Assembly: GCA_947177375.1 (NCBI GenBank)
Contig: CAMWUF010000023.1
Location: 1 to 9,140, forward strand
Origin: an uncultured Ruminococcus sp.
Lineage (GTDB): Bacteria > Bacillota > Clostridia > Oscillospirales > Ruminococcaceae
Direction of reading: 5' to 3'
DNA: 9,140 bases
Shown: positions 1 through 6,149 of the stretch, in pieces
Layout of the letters: each line of letters begins with the position of its first letter
Numbering within the stretch: position 1 is the first letter of the stretch
Notes under the pieces: generated by a model
The model's input: the letters and a program-made list of their open reading frames with translations, nothing else
Told to the model about the DNA's origin: nothing
Database searches by the model: none
Position numbers and translations under genes: made by a program

Positions 1-98
1 TCGCTGTTTTCTTTCTGTTTTGCTAATACTTGATTCAATTGTTCTTGTGTGATTAATTCTTGTTCTACGAGATAATCACCAATACGAATATTTCTCAT
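1..98 (-). CDS. pilB: PilB/GspE-type T4P assembly ATPase, N-terminal fragment
   Basis: This is the first 32 codons of a gene that runs off the left edge, so only the N-terminus can be judged. It starts at an ATG (bases 96-98) eight to ten bases from a GGAGG at 109-113. The peptide opens MRNIRIGDYLVEQ and continues with LITQEQL and a final Q at residue 28. This spacing (R5, G7, L10, V11, L15, I16, L21, L25, Q28) is the pattern of the MshEN/GspE N-terminal domain found at the start of PilB, GspE and MshE hexameric ATPases that drive pilin polymerisation. The Walker A and B motifs would lie outside the window. It is divergent from pilD and separate from the pilC operon. A stand-alone MshEN-domain protein cannot be excluded, but the pilus context strongly favours PilB. 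Confidence 0.82.
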   Translation of the reverse strand, partial: MRNIRIGDYLVEQELITQEQLNQVLAKQKENS

Positions 99-153
99 GA
101 AAAAATAACCTCCATATTTTATTTTAATTACAAATCGGTTTTTTAATTTATAC

Positions 154-182
154 TTGTAAATGATGTCATTTTATGTTATAAT
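154..182 (+). promoter_or_regulatory. Promoter of pilD, extended -10 type
   Basis: A -35-like TTGTAA (154-159) is followed after 17 bases by a perfect TATAAT (177-182), with TG at 174-175 making an extended -10. The start of transcription would fall near 189-191 in the AT run, leaving a leader of about 25 bases before the ATG at 216, with AGGAGG at 201-206. It reads into pilD only. I found no equally convincing promoter for pilB on the other strand of this gap. Confidence 0.75.
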
Positions 183-215
183 ATATATATTAACGATTTA
201 AGGAGGGCATTCACA

Positions 216-1112
216 ATGCTACACAGTGAATTTATGGAACTGCAATTTTACATCATGTTTTACCTCATCGTATTCTTCTATGGGATATGTATCGGCAGTT
301 TTCTAAATGTTGTTATTTTTAGACTACCAAAAAACGAATCTCTTGTCAAACGGTCTTCACACTGCATGACTTGCGGAACAAAAATCCGTGCCAGAGATAA
401 TATTCCAGTGCTTAGCTGGCTTTTATTAAAAGGCAAATGCCGTAATTGTCATGAACCCATTTCTAAACGCTATCCTATTGTAGAATCTCTGAACTGTATT
501 ATTTATTTAATTACGTTTACAGTACTAGATTTTAATTTGCAAAGCGTAATTTATTGCTTTTTTTTCTCTGCATTAATCTGCATTGCATTTATTGACTGGG
601 ACACAATGGAAATGGATTTGCATTTGTTAATTTTTATTGCAATTCTTGCAATTCCAGATATTATCATTTCTGTTATTTCTCTTGTTTCTCCTGAAAAATT
701 CCAGAATCTGCATTATTTTATAACGGAACATTCCGTGTCGTTGGTTTCTCATTTAATAGGACTTGTTTGCATTAGTCTGCCCTTTTTCCTAATTGGTGAA
801 ATCAGTGTGCCAATTATTGAAAAAAAATTTGGTGAGCGTTTTCGTGCAATTGAACTTGGCGACACAGTGCTAATGGCTTGTGGCGGATTATTAATTGGCT
901 GGAAAGCCGTTATTGTTTCTGCATTTTTAGGAATTATCATTGCTGGTGTTTGTGGCATGATTCTAAAAATGCGTGATGGTGATTCCAAATTTGCTTTTGG
1001 ACCTTATCTTGCAATTGGCTTATTCCTAGGAACTTTATTCGGAAATCAAATTTTTGATTGGTATATTGCTTGGGTTACATATAATCCCTATGAAATCACT
1101 TCAATTGCTTAA
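216..1112 (+). CDS. pilD: Prepilin peptidase / N-methyltransferase (PilD, GspO, A24 family)
   Basis: A 298-residue membrane aspartyl protease that cuts the short positive leader of type IV prepilins after glycine and usually N-methylates the new first residue. Seen in order: the family signature GSFLNVVIFRLP (residues 27-38); a cytoplasmic zinc site with two CxxC pairs (C50/C53 and C75/C78); several hydrophobic helices; a first catalytic aspartate in FIDWD (D127); a second in ELGD (D216); and the conserved C-terminal FGPYLAIG (261-268). Odd points: the second motif is ELGD rather than the usual GxGD, and the LPD normally following the first aspartate is replaced by EMD. The two aspartates are 89 residues apart, wider than usual, because of an extra loop around residues 155-175. 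AGGAGG lies nine bases before the ATG. It is convergent to the prepilin operon whose products it should process, and has its own promoter. Family assignment is firm. Confidence 0.95.
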   Translation: MLHSEFMELQFYIMFYLIVFFYGICIGSFLNVVIFRLPKNESLVKRSSHCMTCGTKIRARDNIPVLSWLLLKGKCRNCHEPISKRYPIVESLNCIIYLITFTVLDFNLQSVIYCFFFSALICIAFIDWDTMEMDLHLLIFIAILAIPDIIISVISLVSPEKFQNLHYFITEHSVSLVSHLIGLVCISLPFFLIGEISVPIIEKKFGERFRAIELGDTVLMACGGLLIGWKAVIVSAFLGIIIAGVCGMILKMRDGDSKFAFGPYLAIGLFLGTLFGNQIFDWYIAWVTYNPYEITSIA

Positions 1113-1125
1113 TTTTTAAAATAAC

Positions 1126-1170
1126 TCGGCAGGCGGATTGCAATCTATTCCGACTGCCGATTATTTTTTT
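1126..1170. terminator. Rho-independent terminator between convergent pilD and prepilin operon
   Basis: TCGGCAG (1126-1132) pairs with CTGCCGA (1154-1160). After one G-A mismatch, CGGA (1134-1137) pairs with TCCG (1149-1152), leaving an 11-base loop. On the plus strand it is followed by a T-rich run (1161-1170), so it ends pilD 13 bases after its stop. On the minus strand it begins 15 bases after the stop of the last operon gene and is followed by a weaker GTTATTTT, so it may serve both directions. Confidence 0.85.
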
Positions 1171-1175
1171 ATTTT

Positions 1176-2135
1176 TTATGGATTTGTATTAATATCTGAA
1201 CCATAACTATAAACAAAATAGTAATTTTCAACTGCATTTGTTGGTGGGTCATAATCATTTCTTGTACGAGCTGATAAGGTACCATTCCAACGTGCATTTG
1301 CCATGGAAGCATCTAATTTACGTGCTGTGATATTTGGTGTTGCAATTTGTACAATGCTTAATATATTAGGATTTGGCGGGTCTAGTGGATTTGCTGGAGG
1401 TGGTGCAGCTTTTTCATCAATCACATAATAATTTAAGCTTGCTGTAGAACTTGCTGTAGGATCATTAAAAACATATCCCAATGCCATAAATGCTGTATTA
1501 TAAGACGTATGCACAGAGCCATTTACAGTATTTTTTGTTTCTGACTTGATTGTAAACATGATATTGCTTGCACTGACATTATTCTGAAAATCTGGTTGAA
1601 GTATTAAATCGCCCCAAGTATTTTCATCAAAAGAACCTACTCTGATTTGCAGATTATAATTATCATAATATGCATGATTAATTGCATTATTAACAGATTC
1701 TAAAGAATTATATGCGACAGAAACACTACCTGTTGTAAAATCTGCATCATAAACATAATTGTTCAGTATCGTATCTGTACCACTGTTATCTAATTCTAAT
1801 ACATGAATCTTGCCAGTTGCAAAAGCTGGTGCATTCACATCAGAACCACTTTTTAATACGCCTTCATAATAATACTCAGCATAACTTTGTGCAAGTGTTC
1901 CAGGGTCTCTATTGCCGTTATATGCGTCCATAAATTCCGCTGGTGTCAACACAGCATCTAAATAATTAGAAATATTTGTCACAACTGCCTGTTGATTCTC
2001 ATAATGCTCTGACTGCACCATGACTTTAGAAGCGGGTAACATTAATTGCATTGCTGCAACCAGAATGATTCCAAAAATCGCCATTACAACGATTAATTCT
2101 ATCAAAGTGAAACCCTTTAATTTTTTCTTTTTCAC
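1176..2135 (-). CDS. PilW/GspJ-like minor prepilin, 319 aa
   Basis: Last gene of the minus-strand operon. The leader MKKKKLKG is followed by FTLIELIVVMAIFGIIL, a textbook class III prepilin signal: cleavage by PilD after G8, phenylalanine at +1, glutamate at +5 (E13), then a hydrophobic helix to about residue 36 that packs in the fibre core. The rest is a secreted domain of roughly 280 residues, much larger than most major pilins, with a proline-rich stretch (PPPANPLDPPNPN, residues 245-257) and no cysteine. The start codon is GTG (2133-2135), fixed by AGGAGG at 2143-2148 with seven bases between. Size and order after a GspI-like gene point to a PilW/GspJ role in a pilus-tip priming complex; this exact subtype is inferred, the prepilin identity is clear. 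The stop of the preceding gene lies only 15 bases upstream, so translation is probably coupled. Confidence 0.85.
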   Translation of the reverse strand: MKKKKLKGFTLIELIVVMAIFGIILVAAMQLMLPASKVMVQSEHYENQQAVVTNISNYLDAVLTPAEFMDAYNGNRDPGTLAQSYAEYYYEGVLKSGSDVNAPAFATGKIHVLELDNSGTDTILNNYVYDADFTTGSVSVAYNSLESVNNAINHAYYDNYNLQIRVGSFDENTWGDLILQPDFQNNVSASNIMFTIKSETKNTVNGSVHTSYNTAFMALGYVFNDPTASSTASLNYYVIDEKAAPPPANPLDPPNPNILSIVQIATPNITARKLDASMANARWNGTLSARTRNDYDPPTNAVENYYFVYSYGSDINTNP

Positions 2136-2142
2136 AATTCCG

Positions 2143-2148
2143 CCTCCT
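2143..2148 (-). promoter_or_regulatory. SD site fixing the GTG start of the PilW/GspJ-like gene
   Basis: AGGAGG reads on the minus strand seven bases before GTG at 2135. No in-frame ATG lies near, and the leader MKKKKLKG begins exactly here, so GTG is taken as the start. Confidence 0.8.
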
Positions 2149-2150
2149 GA

Positions 2151-2537
2151 TTAATTAAACTCATAGTATTGCAGACTTGCACTATTATCTAAGTCAGTAT
2201 CACAATCTTTGCTAGAAGCGACATCTGCCGCTTTGGTAGAATATCTTTTCGCAGTTCTGGGAGCATAACCTCCAACTGTAAAAGTGACATCTTGTTCGCC
2301 ATTGGAAACAGAATTTGCATTGCAATATTCATTCAGTTTTGTTGTATTTCTCACACTACCGATTGCAGATTCTGCCTGTGTTTTATTATTCAGATGATTG
2401 GTATTAATAAATAATCTGTTTGTGACAGCACCTGTTCTCGCTACAATGACACCTGTAAGTGCCAGAATTGCCATTGCTATGATACATTCAATCAGCGTCA
2501 TTCCCTTTAGCTTTTTGTTTTTTCTTCGTAACTTCAT
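2151..2537 (-). CDS. PilV/GspI-like minor prepilin, 128 aa
   Basis: A short prepilin: leader MKLRRKNKKLKG, then MTLIECIIAMAILALTGVIV. PilD would cut after G12, leaving methionine at +1 and the conserved glutamate at +5 (E17). The pattern TLIE(x)xIAMAIL resembles the GspI/PilV class. The exported part is under 90 residues and holds two cysteines (C72 and C112) that could form a disulfide; a third (C18) lies in the helix. The start is the ATG at 2535-2537, eight bases after GGAGG. The reading frame stays open upstream to about 2690, but that part overlaps the end of the preceding gene and would put some 50 residues before the leader, so it is rejected. The SD overlaps the stop codon of the upstream gene, implying coupled translation. 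Minor-pilin identity is clear; the GspI-like role is inferred from size and order. Confidence 0.85.
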   Translation of the reverse strand: MKLRRKNKKLKGMTLIECIIAMAILALTGVIVARTGAVTNRLFINTNHLNNKTQAESAIGSVRNTTKLNEYCNANSVSNGEQDVTFTVGGYAPRTAKRYSTKAADVASSKDCDTDLDNSASLQYYEFN

Positions 2538-2545
2538 GAGCCATT

Positions 2546-2552
2546 CCTCCTT
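2546..2552 (-). promoter_or_regulatory. SD site fused to the upstream stop codon
   Basis: AAGGAGG on the minus strand shares its first bases with the TAA stop (2551-2553) of the 900-residue prepilin gene, and sits eight bases before the ATG of the 128-residue prepilin. This decides the start and suggests that a ribosome ending one gene begins the next. Confidence 0.8.
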
Positions 2553-5253
2553 AATACATGTTGCCATAAAGCATTGTGTATTGAATAGATTCTGTAGCTG
2601 GAGTATTCTGCTGTTGTTGCTGCTGTTGATTCTGTTGATTATTTTGGTTAGTAGTCGGGTCAGTGATATAAAGCATACCCCAGTTACCATTACTGCTTAG
2701 TTGAATTTTTCCTGCAATTAACTGTCCAATCAAACCAACTGCTTGTGTACCAGTTACATTAATAGAACGGTTCGCACCATAGTTTATAATTTCACCTGTA
2801 GGCAATTCATATGCAATTGTTTTATTGCAGTCTCTTGCCTGACCAGAATTATAAATCAGCTTTGGCGCTCTGACAAGACCAACTACAAGACCATTTTCAG
2901 GGACGCTTAATGTAGCATTATCATCAGAATGAATTGTCACATTTGGATACTTATCATTACCAACTTGTTGGACTTGTTCAATCTGCACATCGTTTTGTAA
3001 ACTTCCCATGACACCTTTCAGATTATCAGTATAACTCCAATTGCCTACACCTTTGAACAAATCAAGATAATCTGTTGTGATAATAGAAGTACCTTGACCA
3101 GATGCACCAAGTGTTAAAGTGCCTACGATAAACAGAGTTACATTATTTGTATCATTTACAATAATACTTGCACCAGTGTTACCACTGAATGAAACATTAT
3201 CAAGTACAACTGTAATATCTCCAGCAGAACCATCAATATAGACATTTTTCTCAAAATAGCCATTCAAAACACAGTTTGCTGTTACAGTATAATAATTTTT
3301 CTTATTGCCATTCACATCTGGTGGATCAAGTTCTTCTATGCCATATGTGCCAGTAAGACTTGAATATGTCAAACTTCCGTTTCCATATACTGGTACTTTA
3401 TATCCACCATCATAAATCGTTGCATCTAAATTATTTACACTGATAGGATACATTGATTCATAATTAGAAGCCTGTGGATTTTCAATCTTGCTCTTATTAG
3501 TTACAGGGTCAACTTCATTCAGTTTTGTTTTTGTATAACCACTTGGATAAATCTCTCTGCCATATACACCGCTTAAATCATATCCTAAAGGTATAATTTC
3601 TGTTTTTGCAGTGATATCACTTGTATAAGTCTGAATATCATTTGCTATATCATTAACAGTAGCCGCATATGCTGCAAAAGAAGGAAATGCCGTTGGGTCT
3701 AATCCCTCTGTCCATGCAACAATATCCTGATTATTTACAGTTTCATCAGGCTGTGCAACACCATCAATTTCTGTATGCTTTATATAATTAACTTTCATAT
3801 AGCCTTTGCCATCTGCCCATTGATTTTCGCCGTTCGGGTCAATCCAGACATCAGTATACCATGTTTTAATACTACGGTCACCTTTAGAAGTTAAAGCACT
3901 TGTATCAATTGCTGTAAATGGTACAGTAGAAGTAACTGCTTTCACGCCGTTTGTGGCATTAATTGTGCCACCAATAACATTTGTTGCAATGACACTGTTT
4001 GCATTTAATGTTCCTGTTACAGTTAATGTACCGTTTACGACTACATCACCTGTTACTGTCAAATTAGAAACGGTTAAATCTTCATTAATCTGTACATTAC
4101 CATCTACAATCAAGCCATTATTATCTTCTACTTTCAATGAACCCATAGAATAAATATTGCCATATTGTGTATCATAGCCTTCATCACGTGTAAACGTAGC
4201 ACCTGACCATTTGTAAAGTTTTGTAGAAGCACCTGATGATTTAAGAACGGATTCTACACCTTCGTCCATCAGATAAATATCTCCCCACATTTCAAAACCA
4301 TTCTGTCCCACTTCTAAAGAACCACAGTAAAGATTAACTGCATGAGCAGATTCACCGAATTTAAATTTACTGCCTGGTGCAGAAAGTTTTCCCTCTACAT
4401 AAATATAAGGTGTATTTTCGTAGGTAGACCCTCCTGTTGTTGTTGCATCTGTATAACCTGCAAATGATGTTTGAATATTATCATTCTGTGCAGAAAAGTC
4501 TCCTCTGACTACCATGAAATCATTCGGTTTTGTGAAATGCATAATAAATTGCGTAGGTGAATGCAAATTACCATTTACATAGAATGGTGCATCAATGGTA
4601 ATATCACCACCAGCGGACATATGATAATCATATCCAGTTACACCGATACCAAGATATGTTCCGCCAGTTGTATAACCATGTGTTGCAATTTCAGTACCGC
4701 CTGTATCACCCAAGCTGACGAACGCACCACCATCACCACCAGAATTCTGATTGTTTTGAGTACCTGGATTAATAATCTTCTTCAAACCAATAAAAGTTTC
4801 ATAAGTAGCTTCAGCAGTTGTCGTAGCACTATCTACTGTAACAGATAATCTGTATACATCTAAGTTCTGCCAGCCTGATGCTGCATCATAAATCGCACGT
4901 TGTTCACCAGTATTGACAATTGTAACAGGATATGTTTCCACAGAACCAGCACCATCATCAATTTGTACATTGATAGTATCTGTATCACCAGGAGTATCAT
5001 TATAATTCACAATGTCAGCACGAATAAAAAGACTATTCACATCTGCTTCAATTTCTCTTGTCACAGCCTCTATCACGGCTCTTGCAGTATATTCTGCTTG
5101 TTCCTGTTGATAATTTGTATAGGCACGTTTGCTAGCAGTTGACGCTAATGCAAGTGTCGCAACCAGAAATACAATCAGTACCATCATAACAGAAACGACT
5201 GTGAACAAAACCGTACCTTTTAATTTCTTAGGAATTGCTTTTTTCTTCATCAT
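2551..5253 (-). CDS. Giant PilX/GspK-like prepilin with beta-rich, probably adhesive body
   Basis: About 900 residues. It opens MMKKKAIPKKLKG, then TVLFTVVSVMMVLIVFLVATLAL. The KLKG leader matches the two downstream prepilins, but the +5 residue is threonine instead of glutamate, a feature of tip-located GspK/PilX proteins. The helix continues through a Gln/Glu/Ala-rich segment (residues 45-70). The exported body is rich in G, N, T, V and D. Residues 385-437 carry short repeated strands of the TVTGDVVVNGTLTVTGTL kind, typical of bactofilin-like or other parallel beta-solenoids, with similar strands around 215-390 and 660-720. Near the end lies an Asn/Gln tract (869-883), then a short tail ending YGNMY. 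Three cysteines are scattered (about 310, 661, 809). Two adjacent ATG codons (5253, 5250) follow AGGTGG; a GTG at 5262 lies inside that SD and is not used. Role as pilus-tip adhesin is inference; the prepilin-like N-terminus and secreted nature are well supported. Confidence 0.78.
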   Translation of the reverse strand: MMKKKAIPKKLKGTVLFTVVSVMMVLIVFLVATLALASTASKRAYTNYQQEQAEYTARAVIEAVTREIEADVNSLFIRADIVNYNDTPGDTDTINVQIDDGAGSVETYPVTIVNTGEQRAIYDAASGWQNLDVYRLSVTVDSATTTAEATYETFIGLKKIINPGTQNNQNSGGDGGAFVSLGDTGGTEIATHGYTTGGTYLGIGVTGYDYHMSAGGDITIDAPFYVNGNLHSPTQFIMHFTKPNDFMVVRGDFSAQNDNIQTSFAGYTDATTTGGSTYENTPYIYVEGKLSAPGSKFKFGESAHAVNLYCGSLEVGQNGFEMWGDIYLMDEGVESVLKSSGASTKLYKWSGATFTRDEGYDTQYGNIYSMGSLKVEDNNGLIVDGNVQINEDLTVSNLTVTGDVVVNGTLTVTGTLNANSVIATNVIGGTINATNGVKAVTSTVPFTAIDTSALTSKGDRSIKTWYTDVWIDPNGENQWADGKGYMKVNYIKHTEIDGVAQPDETVNNQDIVAWTEGLDPTAFPSFAAYAATVNDIANDIQTYTSDITAKTEIIPLGYDLSGVYGREIYPSGYTKTKLNEVDPVTNKSKIENPQASNYESMYPISVNNLDATIYDGGYKVPVYGNGSLTYSSLTGTYGIEELDPPDVNGNKKNYYTVTANCVLNGYFEKNVYIDGSAGDITVVLDNVSFSGNTGASIIVNDTNNVTLFIVGTLTLGASGQGTSIITTDYLDLFKGVGNWSYTDNLKGVMGSLQNDVQIEQVQQVGNDKYPNVTIHSDDNATLSVPENGLVVGLVRAPKLIYNSGQARDCNKTIAYELPTGEIINYGANRSINVTGTQAVGLIGQLIAGKIQLSSNGNWGMLYITDPTTNQNNQQNQQQQQQQNTPATESIQYTMLYGNMY
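2605..2649 (-). repeat. Asn/Gln-rich tract with seven consecutive Gln codons
   Basis: Fifteen consecutive codons encode only Asn and Gln, including seven Gln in a row (2608-2628, mixed CAA/CAG). The tract separates the structured body of the giant prepilin from its last 17 residues. Mixed codons make slippage less likely than in a pure repeat, and a three-base unit would change length without breaking the frame. Confidence 0.85.
3943..4101 (-). repeat. Beta-solenoid-like short strand repeats in the giant prepilin
   Basis: Within residues 385-437, hydrophobic-alternating strands of about 5-6 residues recur with Gly/Asn turns (VDGNVQI, LTVSNLTV, TGDVVVNG, TLTVTGTL, GGTINAT). This is a degenerate protein repeat rather than a DNA repeat. 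It resembles the coils of bactofilin-like or autotransporter-type right-handed solenoids by eye. Confidence 0.55.
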
Positions 5254-5258
5254 AACAA

Positions 5259-5264
5259 CCACCT
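5259..5264 (-). promoter_or_regulatory. SD site of the giant prepilin gene
   Basis: AGGTGG on the minus strand lies five bases before ATG 5253 and eight before ATG 5250. It contains the upstream GTG, which rules that codon out as the start. The two ATGs differ by one residue only. Confidence 0.65.
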
Positions 5265-5306
5265 TTCTGATGAAGCGTTTCTTGTTGTCTCTTTTCTTAC
5301 ATTAAT

Positions 5307-6131
5307 TTAATCACCAATATTTGGATTATCAATTGGCTTTGCATTATAGAATGCTAACTCTAAATCCATTTCAGACTTGCCATCACCATCAAGGGTAACT
5401 TCTCTGGTTGTAGTTGTCACATTACCTTCTTCGTCAGTTGTCTCTACATTTTCAATACGAGTTTGCCCTGCACCAAATTGATAATCATTAATTGTAACAG
5501 TTGTTACGAGAATTGCATTTTCATCTTCTTTGATTTTATCAAGAAACATCATTAAATTTTCTTTTGTGCCTTTTACAGTCAGACTCATTTTATTAACCAT
5601 GACTTCTGCTGTTTCTTTTGTTTTTAAATAATTGCTTTCTTTCAGCAAATCAGAAACTTGCTGTGCATAACTGCTATTAATATCTGCATTTTCTAACAAA
5701 GAATATGTTAAAACATCAGGTTCATAGTAATAATAATCTAAATTTTCAGCAGAAATGCCATCAGCAGTAAAAGCAGTTACTTCCAGTTCACTTTCATCAA
5801 TCATAGGCTGAACATACTGGTCAAGAATATAATTTGCTTTTACATTATCAAATGTATCATTTACAGTTTCAAAAGCTTCATTGACAAATAATTCTGCAAC
5901 TTTTTTTGCTTCACTGGCTTCTGTTTTAATAGCATCCTGAAGAACAGGAATTTGGTTCAGTTTTAATTCTACACCTTCCCATTCTGTTTTTGTTGTTTCG
6001 TAAGTATCTCTATCTGCTACTAAAGCATTATATCTTGGACGAATCAAGCCAAAAAAACCTGCTGCTAAAATAATAATCGCTGTGATAATCACAAGAATCA
6101 TTTTGTCTCTATAACTCATTTCACGCATCAT
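5307..6131 (-). CDS. pilO: PilO-like T4P alignment protein
   Basis: A 274-residue bitopic membrane protein. A short cytoplasmic start (MMREMSYRDK) leads into one transmembrane helix (about residues 11-30, MILVIITAIIILAAGFFGLI). A likely coiled coil follows (about 35-85, rich in E, K, T, A), then an alpha/beta domain containing the MSLTVKGTKENLMMFLDKI segment (182-200), typical of the ferredoxin-like fold shared by PilN, PilO and GspM. A charged hairpin (about 225-255, EEGNVTTTTREV) precedes the final strand. PilO normally pairs with PilN to pass signals between PilM/PilB/PilC and the pilins; the gene directly follows the pilM-pilN fusion, as expected. The TAA stop of that fusion overlaps its SD (GGAGG 6144-6148). 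The gap to the ATG is 12 bases, longer than for other genes here, so initiation may be weaker. Identification rests on topology and order; sequence similarity in this family is low. It is longer than the roughly 200 residues of proteobacterial PilO. Confidence 0.8.
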   Translation of the reverse strand: MMREMSYRDKMILVIITAIIILAAGFFGLIRPRYNALVADRDTYETTKTEWEGVELKLNQIPVLQDAIKTEASEAKKVAELFVNEAFETVNDTFDNVKANYILDQYVQPMIDESELEVTAFTADGISAENLDYYYYEPDVLTYSLLENADINSSYAQQVSDLLKESNYLKTKETAEVMVNKMSLTVKGTKENLMMFLDKIKEDENAILVTTVTINDYQFGAGQTRIENVETTDEEGNVTTTTREVTLDGDGKSEMDLELAFYNAKPIDNPNIGD

Positions 6132-6149
6132 AGCTTAAATCAACCTCCT

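Noticed and set aside
181..191. Alternating AT run as a tandem repeat
   Set aside because: Only about five units, directly following the -10 box; explained by AT-rich promoter melting.
749..988. Minus-strand open frame inside pilD
   Set aside because: Fully inside a strongly supported gene, with no recognisable protein features or SD.
2538..2690. Upstream extension of the PilV/GspI-like frame by 51 residues
   Set aside because: It overlaps the preceding coding region, has no SD at its start, and would bury the prepilin leader inside the protein.
2398..2700. Plus-strand open frame of 100 codons with a Leu/Ile-rich stretch
   Set aside because: It lies opposite two real genes; the Leu run is simply the complement of the Gln/Asn codons. 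No SD or promoter was seen.
3953..5142. Three plus-strand open frames opposite the giant prepilin
   Set aside because: Low-complexity translations (Thr/Ile/Cys-rich), no SD; they are shadows of a repetitive coding region.
5254..5262. GTG start giving a 903-residue giant prepilin
   Set aside because: The GTG is part of the SD site AGGTGG; ATG 5253 or 5250 is correctly spaced.
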